Notes: generated from the letters alone by a model not told the origin. A stretch of 64,000 nucleotides of DNA from Streptomyces sp. NBC_01478 (GCF_036227225.1 NZ_CP109444.1:1984001-2048000), one strand, 5' to 3'; positions 1-8,696 are shown, counted from the first letter of the stretch. Translations and numbers: made by a program.

Positions 1-823
1 GCTGGTTGGCGACGCCGATGTGGTGCCCGAGACGGTATTCGAAGTCGATGCCGGCCTGTTCGGCGACGGCCTGCGTGCCGGCGGCCCGGGTGAGGAAACC
101 GGGGAGGGTGAGGGAGCGGGTGAACTCGCCGTACGCGGCGACCAGGTCCGCGTCCGGGGGCAGGGATGCCCGGTTGATCTGGGCTTTGGCCGAGGCGAGT
201 GAGGTGCGGTCGAAGGAGGCGAGCCGGGCGGCGACGGTGCCGACGAAGGCGTCGAGGTCGCTGTCGGGGAGGGTGCGGGTGACCCAGCCCCAACGCTCGG
301 CGGTGTCGGCGTCGTAGTCGTCGCTGGTGAGGATGGCTTCCAGGGCGCGGTCGCGTCCGATGGCGCGAGGGAGGCGTTCGGTGCCGCCACCGCCGGGCAG
401 CAGTCCGCTGCCGACCTCGGGCTGCCCGAAGATCGCCTTCTCACGACTGGCGTAGCGCAGATCGAGGGCGAGGGCGAGCTCGTTCCCGCCGCCGCGGGTG
501 CGTCCCCGGATGGCCGCGATGGTGATGTACGGCGCCCTGGAGAGTTCCAGGACCAGATTCGTCCATGCCGGCACCGCGTCCGGGTCCTCGGGGGCGGGGA
601 AGTCGGCGGCGGCGGCCAGGTCGAAGTGGTTGTAGAAGAAGTCGGGGGTGGCGCTGTCGAACAGCACGACCTGGATCTCCGGGTCGGTGGCCAGTTCTTC
701 GACGATCTCGATGAGGCGCAGGACGGTCTCGCCGGCGATGAGGTTGACGGGCGGGTTGGCGAAGGTGATCTTCGCGATCTGCGGTGAGGTGCGCTCGTAG
801 TGGATGGTGCTGTGCTCGCTCAT
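1..823 (-). CDS. Enoyl-CoA hydratase/isomerase family protein (3' end outside window)
   Basis: Crotonase-fold protein, 274 codons visible, running off the left edge. Near residues 105-117 it has the RGRTRGGGNE segment typical of the CoA-thioester oxyanion hole, and about 20 residues later a GQPEVGSGLLPGGGG loop typical of the family. An upstream AGCCAGCC-rich leader shows no strong Shine-Dalgarno, but the ATG begins a standard crotonase N-terminus. It is the last visible gene of a minus-strand group with an EthD-like protein, an alpha/beta hydrolase and a quinone-oxidoreductase-like gene, so a role in degrading or modifying a small organic acid or ketone is plausible. The substrate cannot be read from the sequence. 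Confidence 0.9.
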   Translation of the reverse strand, partial: MSEHSTIHYERTSPQIAKITFANPPVNLIAGETVLRLIEIVEELATDPEIQVVLFDSATPDFFYNHFDLAAAADFPAPEDPDAVPAWTNLVLELSRAPYITIAAIRGRTRGGGNELALALDLRYASREKAIFGQPEVGSGLLPGGGGTERLPRAIGRDRALEAILTSDDYDADTAERWGWVTRTLPDSDLDAFVGTVAARLASFDRTSLASAKAQINRASLPPDADLVAAYGEFTRSLTLPGFLTRAAGTQAVAEQAGIDFEYRLGHHIGVANQ

Positions 824-947
824 GGCTGGCTCCGGATACGGATTGGGATGCGTGATGGGTGTCAGACGGGGGCGCGAGGAGGGCCGGGAAGCGTGGGGCG
901 GCTGAACTGCTGAGCAGATCCGGCGGTCCGCTTCTCGCTCGCGCCGC

Positions 948-1754
948 TCACTCCTCGTAGTGCGGGAGGATGGCGCCGTTCTTGACGTAGGTGAGCGCGG
1001 CGGTGACGTCGTAGGCGTGGATCGCGGAGACCTGCGGTGCCAGCCGGTTGGACAGGTCCTGGATCACCTGGCCGGTGAAGAAGGCGTTCCGTGCCTCTGT
1101 GTCGGTGAACCCGAGGCTGAGGGAGGCGTGGAAGTGCTGGTCGTGGGGGTTGTCGTGGGCGACGTCCGGCGTGTCCCAGAGCTTTTCGATCCAGGGCAGG
1201 AACGTCTGCGTGCGCAGTTCCTTCAGCACTCCGGTGCCGGCGAGCGCGGGAGTGAGCTGCTCGTTGACGAACTTCCGGAAGGCGCCGGCGCCGACGCCGT
1301 CTCTGCGGCGCAGGTAGACGAGAGCGCGGGCACCGACCGTCTGTCCGGGGCCTGCAACGTCGTACCAGCGGGATGAGTTCGGCGGGCCGGCGTAGAGCAG
1401 GGTGCGGCGGAACACGTTGATCTCGTCGGCGTAGGCCAGCTTCGTCTGCTTGCGCCCCTTCAGGGGTGCGAGCGCCGATTGGAAGGTGACTTCCGCGACG
1501 CCGTCGATCTTCCGGTCCGCGGGGATCGCGGTCTGGACCCCGTCGGTGGCCGGCCACCGGCCCGGGTTGTGCTCGGCGAGGTGGATCTGCCGGTACTCCT
1601 CCAGGCCCGGGGTGGCGGAGATGATCCCGGAGTGCGGGCCCTTCCAGTGGTCCATGCCGGTCTGGCGGGGCTGATCGGTCCGCACCCACAGCAGGATCGA
1701 GGAGGTGAGGTGCTTCGTCACTTCCAGGGGTACGACGGCCGGTGACGTGCTCAT
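948..1754 (-). CDS. EthD-like / dimeric alpha-beta barrel protein, hypothetical
   Basis: 268 residues. The first half contains a DHWKGPHSGIISATPGLEEYRQ-like stretch resembling EthD ferredoxin-like domains (W..pH..l...pgl..Y). A second block (about residues 140-250, ending near HFHASLSLGF) could be a second copy of the fold. There is no signal peptide or membrane segment. Close homologues in streptomycetes are usually uncharacterised. It lies between an alpha/beta hydrolase (33 nt upstream) and a crotonase, so it probably belongs to the same transcript. An accessory or small-ligand-binding role is inference; the domain call is by eye. Confidence 0.7.
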   Translation of the reverse strand: MSTSPAVVPLEVTKHLTSSILLWVRTDQPRQTGMDHWKGPHSGIISATPGLEEYRQIHLAEHNPGRWPATDGVQTAIPADRKIDGVAEVTFQSALAPLKGRKQTKLAYADEINVFRRTLLYAGPPNSSRWYDVAGPGQTVGARALVYLRRRDGVGAGAFRKFVNEQLTPALAGTGVLKELRTQTFLPWIEKLWDTPDVAHDNPHDQHFHASLSLGFTDTEARNAFFTGQVIQDLSNRLAPQVSAIHAYDVTAALTYVKNGAILPHYEE

Positions 1755-1787
1755 GGTGTTGCCCTTCTCTTCCTGGTCAGGCGGTTG

Positions 1788-2654
1788 TCATCGGGCGAGG
1801 AACTCGACCGCCACGGGGGCGAACTCGTCGTAGTACTGGAAGATGCCGCCGTGCCCGGAGTCGGGGTAGATGATCACCTGGCTGTCCTTGATGCGCCGGT
1901 GCAGGTCCTCCGACAGGACCGACGGCACCATACGGTCGTTGTCGCCGTTGGCGATCAGGGTGGGCTGCGTGATCGACGACAGGTTGTCGGGGGCGGAGCG
2001 CCCCCACTTCTTGATCGCCTTCAACTGTGTCTGGAACGCCTTGGTCTTGATCTCCGCGTCGCGGTCGACGGTGCGCTCCTTGAGCCGGTCGACGAACGCG
2101 CGCCCGGCGGCCTTGCCGGTGGCGTTGCGGTTGAAGAACAGGAACTCCTTGGGGTCCGAGCGCGTCAGGGTGGCGCGCAGGATGTCCCAGTAGGTGGTTC
2201 CGGCGACCTTGTCGATGTCCTTGCCGCCCTTGGGCCCGGTGCCGGTGAGGACGAGCTTGCGGACGAGCTCGGGGTGCTTCACCACCAGGGCCTGGGCGAC
2301 CATGCCGCCGAGGGAGAAGGAGAAGACGTCGATCTTGTCGTACCCGAGCGCCTTGATGAAGCTGTAGGCGTCGTCGGCCATCGCCTCGACACTGTCCGGC
2401 ACCTGGCCGGTGGACGCCCCGACACCGCGGTTGTCGAAGGCGATGACGTGACGGCCCTTCGCGACGGGGTCGACGATGCGGGGGTCCCAGTTGTCCAGGG
2501 TCGCGGCGAGGTGGACGAAGAAGACGACGGGGATGCCGCCCTTCGGTCCCAGCTCGCGGTAGGCGTAGGTGACGCCGCCGGCGCTGACGGTGCGGGCCGG
2601 GGCCTTCGCGTAGGAGGTGATGACGGCTTCGTTCGGGGTGCCGGTGCTGCTCAT
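1788..2654 (-). CDS. Alpha/beta hydrolase
   Basis: 288 residues with an alpha/beta hydrolase core. The nucleophile elbow is S112-F-S114-L-G116, so the first small residue is Ser instead of the usual Gly, with S114 as candidate nucleophile. The acid is in NGDND (D238/D240) and the histidine in DSGHGG (H268). The oxyanion loop reads VHLAATLDNW rather than the common HG motif. The ATG has a clear GAGGAGA ribosome site. It sits between an MDR oxidoreductase and an EthD-like gene in a four-gene minus-strand group; substrate unknown. Confidence 0.88.
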   Translation of the reverse strand: MSSTGTPNEAVITSYAKAPARTVSAGGVTYAYRELGPKGGIPVVFFVHLAATLDNWDPRIVDPVAKGRHVIAFDNRGVGASTGQVPDSVEAMADDAYSFIKALGYDKIDVFSFSLGGMVAQALVVKHPELVRKLVLTGTGPKGGKDIDKVAGTTYWDILRATLTRSDPKEFLFFNRNATGKAAGRAFVDRLKERTVDRDAEIKTKAFQTQLKAIKKWGRSAPDNLSSITQPTLIANGDNDRMVPSVLSEDLHRRIKDSQVIIYPDSGHGGIFQYYDEFAPVAVEFLAR

Positions 2655-2703
2655 GACGGATTCTCCTCGTGTGCTGTGTGTCGCCCGTCGCGGTTGCGGC
2701 GGG

Positions 2704-3699
2704 TCAGATGTTGCCGATGACGGCCTTGCCGCGGATGCCGCCCTGGGACAGGGACTGCAGCGCCTGCGGGGTCTCGTCGAAGCGGACCACCTTTCCCACG
2801 ACCGGGCGCACCACGCCCTGGTCGATCAGGGTGGTGATCTGGCGGAGCTGGTCGCCGCTGGCGCGCATGAGCAGGAACTCGTACGTCACGCCGAGCTTCT
2901 TCGCCTGCTTGCGGATCTTGCGGCTCAGGGCTGCGACCGCCAGGCGCAGCAGCGGGTTCAGGCCGGCCTCGCGGGCGAACGCGGGGTCCGGGGGACCGGC
3001 GATCCCGATGGCCTTGCCGCCGGGCTTGAGCACCCGCAGGGACTTCTCGAGATTCTCACCACCGATGCCGTCCAGCACCAGGTCGTAGCCGGTCAGGAGC
3101 TGCTCGAAGTCCTGGGTGCGGTAATCGATCACCGTGTCCGCGCCGAGCGCGCGCACGAAGTGCGCGTTGGAGGCGCCGGCGGTCGTGGCGACGCTCGCAC
3201 CGAGGTGCGCGGCGAGCTGGATCGCGATCGAACCGACCCCGCCGGCGCCGGCGTGGATGAGAACCTTCTGCCCGGGCCGCACCTTCCCGCGCTCCACCAG
3301 CGCCTGCCACGCCGTGAGCGCCACCAGCGGCAGCGAGCCGGCCTCATCCATGCTGATCGAGGCGGGCTTGAGCGCCACGTCGCCCTCCGCGACGGCGATG
3401 CGCTCGGCGAACGTGCCGATGCGGTCCTGGGCGGGCCGGGCGTAGACCTCGTCTCCGGGCTTGAAGCCGCGAACCGCCGCCCCGACACCGATGACGGTCC
3501 CCGCGACGTCGTTGCCCAGGATCAGTGGCAGCTTGTAGGGCAGGATCTGCTTGAACTCACCGGCGCGGATCTTCTCATCCAGCGGGTTCAGCCCGGCGGC
3601 CTCCACCCGCACCAGCACGTCGTGCTCCCCGACGGTGGGCTCGGGGACGTCCGCCTCCTGCAGCGGCTCCTTGTACTTCGTGACGACGAACGCCCTCAT
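2704..3699 (-). CDS. NADPH:quinone oxidoreductase-like MDR protein
   Basis: 331 residues of the zinc-independent medium-chain dehydrogenase/reductase type. It has an N-terminal GroES-like fold (GNDVAGTVIGVG near 62-73) and a Rossmann motif GAGGVG at 151-156, with no zinc-ligand cluster visible. Family members reduce quinones, enones or other activated carbonyls with NADPH. It is the first gene of the minus-strand operon and is divergent from a TetR gene; the shared 150-bp region holds two palindromic boxes, so that TetR is the likely repressor. Confidence 0.88.
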   Translation of the reverse strand: MRAFVVTKYKEPLQEADVPEPTVGEHDVLVRVEAAGLNPLDEKIRAGEFKQILPYKLPLILGNDVAGTVIGVGAAVRGFKPGDEVYARPAQDRIGTFAERIAVAEGDVALKPASISMDEAGSLPLVALTAWQALVERGKVRPGQKVLIHAGAGGVGSIAIQLAAHLGASVATTAGASNAHFVRALGADTVIDYRTQDFEQLLTGYDLVLDGIGGENLEKSLRVLKPGGKAIGIAGPPDPAFAREAGLNPLLRLAVAALSRKIRKQAKKLGVTYEFLLMRASGDQLRQITTLIDQGVVRPVVGKVVRFDETPQALQSLSQGGIRGKAVIGNI

Positions 3700-3797
3700 G
3701 AGGTGTCACTCCTTGCCTTCATCCTATTTATCCAGGTCTGAGACCAGGTCGGCCAGCTCAGCGCGACCTCCGGGGTCTCGCCTCACTCAGTCAATCC

Positions 3798-3823
3798 GAG
3801 TACACTCAACTATGAGTGCACTC
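3798..3823. promoter_or_regulatory. Tandem TetR operator boxes
   Basis: Two 10-bp boxes lie 16 bp centre to centre between the divergent MDR and TetR genes: GAGTACACTC (3798-3807, near palindrome) and GAGTGCACTC (3814-3823, perfect palindrome). Placement and symmetry fit a TetR dimer site controlling both directions. Confidence 0.65.
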
Positions 3824-3847
3824 AGAATTATTGTCAAGGGAGGCCCC

Positions 3848-4471
3848 ATGGGAAGCGGTCACATGCCGATCGGGCGCCGCGAGAGGGCCAAACAGGACAA
3901 GCGCCAGCGCATCATGACCGCAGCCCGCGAGCTGTTCGCCGAACACGGCGTCAGCGGGGTCACGACGCAGCAGATCGCCCACCGGGCCGACGTCGCGATC
4001 GGCACCCTCTACCTGTACGCGTCCACCAAGGCCGAGTTGCTGATCATGGTGCAGAACGAGAAGTTCGCCGCCGCCATCGATTCCGGCCTCGCCGCTGCGA
4101 ACGCCGCCGTCGGACAGGGCGCGCTGGAGCCTGTCATCGCTCTCATCCGTCCCGTGGTGGAGTGCGTGAGGGAGCACATCGAGAACGGCCGCACCTACCT
4201 GCACGAACTCGTCTTCGGCGACCCGGCCGAGCCCTACCGGCAAGCAGGTCTAACCCTTGCCGGCCGTCTCGAGAACGGCGTCACCGGCCTGCTCATCCGC
4301 AACGAGCACATCGGCGCCGCCGACGCGGCAACGCTGGCGCGGGTGATCACCGCGATCATCCACATCAGCACCACCGCCACCGTGTATCTGCAGCGCAGCG
4401 ACGAAGCCGTCCTCGCCGACATCCGCGACCAGATCCACGCCACCCTGGCGCCCCACCACCGCGCCGCATGA
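3848..4471 (+). CDS. TetR/AcrR family regulator
   Basis: 207 residues. The N-terminal helix-turn-helix is at about residues 18-62 (IMTAARELFAEHG, then TTQQIAHRADVAIGTLYLYASTKAEL), followed by a helical ligand-binding domain. The start is taken at the ATG preceded by GGGAGG at 3839-3844. An in-frame ATG at 3812 is less likely because it overlaps the operator boxes and has no ribosome site. Divergent from the MDR/hydrolase operon, which it probably represses along with itself. Confidence 0.9.
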   Translation: MGSGHMPIGRRERAKQDKRQRIMTAARELFAEHGVSGVTTQQIAHRADVAIGTLYLYASTKAELLIMVQNEKFAAAIDSGLAAANAAVGQGALEPVIALIRPVVECVREHIENGRTYLHELVFGDPAEPYRQAGLTLAGRLENGVTGLLIRNEHIGAADAATLARVITAIIHISTTATVYLQRSDEAVLADIRDQIHATLAPHHRAA

Positions 4472-4521
4472 CTGCTCACTCCACGAACCAACCGTCAACC
4501 ACCCTGGAAAGGGGGCACGTC

Positions 4522-4605
4522 ATGAGCGCGCACTACGGCGTCGTCGCCCTTGGCGCCGGCTCGAGCGGGCACGTCGCCGCGATCCGCGCCGCGCAACTCG
4601 GCAAG
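4522..4605 (+). pseudogene. 5' fragment of a dihydrolipoamide dehydrogenase-like gene
   Basis: A good ribosome site (GGAAAGGGGG) precedes an ATG whose first 28 codons (MSAHYGVVALGAGSSGHVAA...) match the FAD-binding N-terminus of lipoamide dehydrogenases, in which the dinucleotide motif is normally GxGxxG. Here the last glycines are replaced (GAGSSGH). Homology stops abruptly at about 4605, where an antisense IS21 transposase remnant begins. No further part of the gene is seen. Interpreted as a gene broken by an IS insertion and later deletion. Confidence 0.6.
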
Positions 4606-5135
4606 AACATCCGGCCCGGCAGTGCGGACAACGGACAGGTGCACGGCCTTCCCGGAGAACGAGAGCCGGAAAACGAACAGGCAGCACAGGGTACGCACGC
4701 CGTCGAGCGTGATGCAGACGTCTCCGAAGTCGACCTCGGCCTCCTCGCCGGGGCGGTGCGTCTGCGGGATGAACACGCTGGGTGGTCCGCGGCCCTCCTC
4801 GACCCAGATCTCGGGCTTGCGGCGCCTGATGTAGTCGCGGACCCGGCCTTAGGAGCCGCTGTCCATCCCCTGCTCGTCCACCAGCCGGTCGAAGACCCGC
4901 TTGGCGGTATGGCGCTGCTTGCGCGGGGCATCCAGATCAGCACGCAGAATCGCGTCGATCAGATACTTGTAGGGGTCGATCACCGAAGGCCGCGGAGGCA
5001 TCGGCTTGCGGGGCGCCGGCCACGGGGACGTCAGAGCTTCGCGTACCAGACGCCGGTGGACCCCGTAGTGGCGCGACAGTTCATGGATCGACAGCTTCTC
5101 GGTACGGGAGTCGCGGCGGATCTCCCTGGAAAGCG
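4606..5135 (-). pseudogene. IS21-family transposase (IstA) remnant with internal stop
   Basis: One minus-strand reading frame gives LSIHELSRHYGVHRRLVREAL (helix-turn-helix), DPYKYLIDAILRADLDAPRKQRHTA and then RPGEEAEVDFGDV, all typical of IstA; the last stretch holds the first catalytic aspartate region. A TAA at 4849-4851 interrupts the frame where a Tyr codon is expected (SGS-stop-GRVRDY). The N-terminal few codons and the whole C-terminal half are missing. No istB and no terminal repeats were seen, so the element is dead. Confidence 0.82.
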
Positions 5136-5144
5136 CGGGTGGTG

Positions 5145-5846
5145 TCACTTCTTCAGCTGGGCGTACATGGCTTCCAGGTCGGAGGACAGCTGGGACTTGA
5201 CCCAGCGGGTGGTGTCGTCGGCGAGCACCTCGTGCGCTCCCGCCTCGATGCCGTCGAGCGCGGACACGGCGATGTCGCGGGGGTCGGCCTTGGGCGCGTC
5301 GACACCCGACGTCATGTCGGTGTCCACGTAGGCCATGTGGAGCCCGGTCACCGCGATGCCGCGCGGCTGCAGCTCCAGGCGCAGGGAGTTGGTCTGCGAC
5401 CACAGGGCGGCCTTGGAGGCGCCGTAGGGCGTGCCGTCAGCCAGCCAGGACAGGACGGAGTGGGCGTTGAGGATGTGACCCCCGCCGTTGCGCTCGATGA
5501 TCGGTACGAAGGCCCGGGTGACCAGCAGCGGCCCGTAGAAGTTGGTCTCCAGATCCCGGCGTACGTCCTCCATCGGGGAGTTGAGGTACGAAGCGCGGAC
5601 GGATGCACCGGCGTTGTTGATCAGGATGGTGACGTCCTGGGCCTGCTCGGCTGCGGCTGCCACGGATGCCGGGTCAGTGGCCTCGAGCGCCAGCGGAACG
5701 GCATCGGGGTGGGTCACCGTGCGCGGGTCACGGGTCGTGGCGTAGACCTTGCCGGCCCCACGGGCATAGAGCTCCTCGACCAGCATCTTGCCGATGCCAC
5801 GGCTGCCTCCGGTGACGAAGACGTTGGCGCCCTTGATTGCTGTCAT
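5145..5846 (-). CDS. Short-chain dehydrogenase/reductase (SDR)
   Basis: 233 residues. Cofactor motif GGSRGIG at 13-19, NNAG at 77-80, catalytic S130, Y141 and K145 (YGASK). The start chosen is the ATG at 5846 with GGAGG seven bases upstream; a GTG 12 nt further upstream overlaps that ribosome site. The gene has its own promoter with two AAACCGATCGGTTT boxes. It is less similar to the two SDR genes at 6.2 and 20.4 kb than those are to each other. Substrate unknown. Confidence 0.92.
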   Translation of the reverse strand: MTAIKGANVFVTGGSRGIGKMLVEELYARGAGKVYATTRDPRTVTHPDAVPLALEATDPASVAAAAEQAQDVTILINNAGASVRASYLNSPMEDVRRDLETNFYGPLLVTRAFVPIIERNGGGHILNAHSVLSWLADGTPYGASKAALWSQTNSLRLELQPRGIAVTGLHMAYVDTDMTSGVDAPKADPRDIAVSALDGIEAGAHEVLADDTTRWVKSQLSSDLEAMYAQLKK

Positions 5847-5866
5847 GACTACCTCCACGAAGATGA

Positions 5867-5914
5867 AAACCGATCGGTTTCCACCACCGTAAACCGATCG
5901 GTTTCGTCATGCAA
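5867..5914 (-). promoter_or_regulatory. Promoter P1 with two AAACCGATCGGTTT boxes
   Basis: Minus-strand promoter for the SDR ending at 5145. The -35 is TTGCAT (5909-5914), the spacer 17 bp and the -10 TACGGT (5886-5891). A perfect 14-bp palindrome AAACCGATCGGTTT (5891-5904) fills the spacer and an identical one (5867-5880) lies just downstream of the -10, 24 bp centre to centre. A bound TetR-type dimer would block RNA polymerase. Confidence 0.75.
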
Positions 5915-6241
5915 GTCGGGTTGAGCACCGGATGACGCCGGCATGCCGGGTCGAGGTGGAGTCGGGCGGAGCTCAGGCTTTGGGAGTTGGCCTCGTGTCC
6001 ATCGGCGAAGCCCGTACTCGCCCGTCGTAGGCCGGTGAAACCGCGAGCCCGCCGACAGTGATCGACGTGGCCTCGCTGGGCCTCAGGCGGAGTTCAGCGG
6101 AGTGACGTGAGGAGTGGCGTGCGGGACGGCTCGGTGTCGCCGGCACCCCCGGCCGGCCCGGGGCCGGCGACCAAGGGCAGCCGACAGCCAACGTCGCAAG
6201 GACCGCTCAAGTACGGCGGGGTGTGTGAGTGCGGTCAGGCG

Positions 6242-7063
6242 TCAGCCGGCCAACTGGTTCATCTTGCGGATCTGCCGGTCGAAGGCCCAGGCGGGAACGA
6301 AGCGGAGCAGGCGTGCCCGTCCGGCCGTGGGGCCGGCGGCGTAGCGCAGTTTCGGCTTCGCGTCGGTGGCTGCCGCGACGACCGCCCGGGCGACCACGGC
6401 GGGGTCGTCGCCGTCCCTGATCGCCTCCGCCATCACGCGGCCGACGGTCCGCCGCTGCTTCTCGTAGGCATGGAGGGGTGTGTCGGGCCGCGCGCTGTTG
6501 GTCTCGAATCCGGTGTTGGTGTAGGCGGGTTCGACGAGAAGCGCCCGGATGCCGTGGTCACGGACCTCATGGTCCAGGGACTCGGTGTAGCCCTCGACCG
6601 CGTGCTTGGAGGCGGCATAGACGGCCATGTAGGGCTGGGGCACGAATCCGACCACGGAGGAGAGGTTGATGATGCGCCCGCGCCCCTGGCCGCGCATGTA
6701 CGGCAGGACCTCGTTCACCATGCGCATGACCCCGAAGACATTGGTGTCGAAGACGCCCTGGGCCTGTTCGAGGGAGGTTTCCTCGGCCGCACCCAGTGAG
6801 CCGATTCCGGCGTTGTTGACCAGGACATCGATCCGCCCGAACCGCTCGCTCACCTCCTGGACCACTGTGGCGACCGAGGCGTCACTGGCCACGTCGAGGT
6901 CGAGGAACGTCACACCGTCGAGCGGGGCGACGCGCGAGGTGTCGCGGCCGGTGCCGACCACGTTGAATCCGGCTGCGACCAGGGCGAGCGCGGTTTCCTT
7001 CCCGATGCCGGATGACGCACCCGTCACGAGTGCCACCGGCCGGTTGTTCGTCGTCGTCATCAT
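6242..7063 (-). CDS. Short-chain dehydrogenase/reductase (SDR), paralogue of the 20.4 kb gene
   Basis: 273 residues. TGASSGIG at 14-21, NNAG near 83-86, catalytic serine near 135 and YAASK with Y149/K153. The C-terminal extension (PKLRYAAGPTAGRARLL...) resembles the SDR subgroup often labelled oxidoreductase/retinol dehydrogenase-like. Start chosen at the first of two adjacent ATGs, 18 nt downstream of an operator box. It is nearly collinear with the SDR at 20413-21228 and, like it, is divergent from a TetR gene. Substrate unknown. Confidence 0.92.
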   Translation of the reverse strand: MMTTTNNRPVALVTGASSGIGKETALALVAAGFNVVGTGRDTSRVAPLDGVTFLDLDVASDASVATVVQEVSERFGRIDVLVNNAGIGSLGAAEETSLEQAQGVFDTNVFGVMRMVNEVLPYMRGQGRGRIINLSSVVGFVPQPYMAVYAASKHAVEGYTESLDHEVRDHGIRALLVEPAYTNTGFETNSARPDTPLHAYEKQRRTVGRVMAEAIRDGDDPAVVARAVVAAATDAKPKLRYAAGPTAGRARLLRFVPAWAFDRQIRKMNQLAG

Positions 7064-7080
7064 GGATTCCCGACTCACTA

Positions 7081-7130
7081 GAAACTGATCAGTTTCCATC
7101 CACAGTAAACCGATCGGTTTCCGCGTGCAA
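7081..7130 (-). promoter_or_regulatory. Promoter P2 with paired palindromic boxes
   Basis: Drives the SDR at 6242-7063. -35 TTGCAC (7125-7130), 17-bp spacer, -10 TACTGT (7102-7107). Box AAACCGATCGGTTT (7107-7120) sits in the spacer; a variant AAACTGATCAGTTT (7082-7095, extended to a 16-bp palindrome with flanking G/C) lies downstream of the -10, 25 bp away. The symmetric change in both half-sites of the variant suggests selection for dyad symmetry. Confidence 0.75.
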
Positions 7131-7363
7131 GCTCAAACGCCAACCCGATCTTGGCCGTGCCCTCGTCTGCACGCCGAGGTCGATCGGGCTGCGCGGCGGC
7201 TGCGGCGGCTCGTTCAAGACGGGGCGGGGTGCCGCTTGCGACGCTCGGCAGACGGGAGCCCGTCTCATGGCGGTCGGCCGCCACAAGGGCCCTGCGGACC
7301 CTGCGTCCGGTCAGGCACCTTGCCGGCTGACGCAAACGGACCGGCGCCTGCCACAATGGCGGC

Positions 7364-7897
7364 ATGGCCAGGGTCAGCGCGCAAGAGAGACGCGAAAGCG
7401 TCGTCCGCGCAGCGATCGCCGAGTTCGCGCTCAAGGGCTACTACGGGACCTCCACCGAGGCGATCGCCAAACGCGTCGGCGTCACGCAGCCGTACCTCTT
7501 CCGACTCTTCCCGGGCAAGAAGGCGATCTTCGTCGCCGCGTTGGTGCGGAGTATGGAAGACACCCGGCTGGCTTTCGAGCGGGCGGCCGACGGGGCGGAG
7601 GGCGGCGAGCAGACCCGGCGTGCCATGACGGACGCGTACGCGCGGCTGATCTCGGCGCGCCCCGAGACGCTACTGATGCAGATGCAGGGATACGCCGTCG
7701 TCGCGGCCGCCGAGACAGAGGGCGACGACCAGACGGGCGAGCTCGTCCGGGCCGGCTGGATGCGACTGTGGGAAACCGTGCACCTGTCGCTGGGTGCCGA
7801 CGTCCACGAGACCACAAGCTTCCTTGCCTGCGGCATGCTCGGCAACACGCTTACGGCGATCGGGCTTTCCTCCGATCACCGGGAGGCAAGGGCGTGA
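7364..7897 (+). CDS. TetR family regulator (TetR1)
   Basis: 177 residues. Helix-turn-helix at about 15-55 (AAIAEFALKGYYGTSTEAIAKRVGVTQPYLFRLFPGKKAIF), then a short helical ligand domain. Divergent from the SDR at 6242 with a 300-bp intergenic region that contains promoter P2 close to the SDR. A decayed homologue lies in the same position next to the paralogous SDR (21396-21840). Either this protein or TetR2 (7985-8554) is the likely reader of the AAACCGATCGGTTT boxes; the sequence alone does not decide. Confidence 0.9.
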   Translation: MARVSAQERRESVVRAAIAEFALKGYYGTSTEAIAKRVGVTQPYLFRLFPGKKAIFVAALVRSMEDTRLAFERAADGAEGGEQTRRAMTDAYARLISARPETLLMQMQGYAVVAAAETEGDDQTGELVRAGWMRLWETVHLSLGADVHETTSFLACGMLGNTLTAIGLSSDHREARA

Positions 7898-7984
7898 GCC
7901 CGTGGGCGCTGCTCCGGCTGCCGGAGACTGGCATCAACCCGAAAGAGAGCTTCGGTCGCCGAGCCTGGTCGAACCCGGGGCGCG

Positions 7985-8554
7985 TCAGCGCATGTCTGCC
8001 GCGTCGAGCAGGGTGACCACGGTGGGTGCGACGAGCCCCGTCAGGTTGTCGGCCTGGATTCCGGCGCGGGCGCTGGCGCCGTCGAAGACCAGGATGAGCT
8101 GCCGGGCCAGCAGGTCGGGGTTGCTCGCCCCGCCCTGTTCGGCCTCGGAACGGAAAAAGGCTGTCAGGTTCGCTTTGATCTGGTGGGCCACCCGACTCGC
8201 GGGGTGGGTCTGGTCCTTGAGCTCGATCTGCACAGCCAGGTACCGGCAGCCCTGGAAGTCGGGCGCATCCGCCTGCGACTCCACCCGCCCGAAGACGTAC
8301 AGGATCCGCTCGCGGGGGGAACGGCCGTCATCCGCCGGGGGCAGGAGGCTCGCCCCGAAGGCGGCGGCACGCTCCTCCAAGCTCGCCGCCAGCAGTTCAT
8401 CCTTGCTCTCGAACAACTGGTACATGGAGCGCTTCGACACCCCCGCCGCCTTGCACAGCGCCTCGACGCCGATGCCGACGCCGTCGCGGTAGGTGAGCGT
8501 GGCCGCTGCCTCCAGCAGCCGCTCCCGGGGGCTTTGCTTCACTTTGGTGGTCAT
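7985..8554 (-). CDS. TetR family regulator (TetR2)
   Basis: 189 residues. Helix-turn-helix at about 12-55 (LLEAAATLTYRDGVGIGVEALCKAAGVSKRSMYQLFESKDELL), followed by a TetR C-terminal domain. A single perfect AAACCGATCGGTTT box lies 33 bp upstream of its ATG, suggesting autoregulation and making it a candidate regulator of the other five box-containing promoters. It is convergent with TetR1. A remnant of a second copy, with its C-terminal codons and the AHxIK stretch, survives at 21921-22040. Confidence 0.9.
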   Translation of the reverse strand: MTTKVKQSPRERLLEAAATLTYRDGVGIGVEALCKAAGVSKRSMYQLFESKDELLAASLEERAAAFGASLLPPADDGRSPRERILYVFGRVESQADAPDFQGCRYLAVQIELKDQTHPASRVAHQIKANLTAFFRSEAEQGGASNPDLLARQLILVFDGASARAGIQADNLTGLVAPTVVTLLDAADMR

Positions 8555-8585
8555 ACCGCGAGGTTAACTCGAATCGGACGAAAAA

Positions 8586-8601
8586 GAAACCGATCGGTTT
8601 C
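8586..8601 (-). promoter_or_regulatory. Single AAACCGATCGGTTT operator upstream of TetR2
   Basis: A 16-bp palindrome (the 14-bp box plus flanking G/C) 32 bp upstream of the TetR2 start. Unlike the paired sites it has no clear -35/-10 around it and no second perfect box; only a degenerate half site (AATCGG) lies nearer the gene. Confidence 0.65.
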
Positions 8602-8656
8602 CGTGGGGTGTCGGGAAGACACCCGTCGCCGCGCGGCCGCCTGAAGGCCGCTCAGA

Positions 8657-8696
8657 GGCTCGGTGACGGTCTCGGGGGAAAGACCGTCGCCGAGCC
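8657..8696 (-). terminator. Stem-loop downstream of the membrane protein gene
   Basis: Arms GGCTCGGTGACGGTCT (8657-8672) and AGACCGTCGCCGAGCC (8681-8696) pair over 16 positions with one wobble; loop 8 nt. It lies between the end of the ABC-2-like gene and TetR2 on the same strand. No U-run follows, as is common in streptomycetes. Confidence 0.6.

Noticed and set aside
4162..5331. Plus-strand open frame joining the Lpd-like start to downstream sequence as one gene
   Set aside because: Similarity ends after about 28 codons; the rest is antisense to IstA and the SDR gene.
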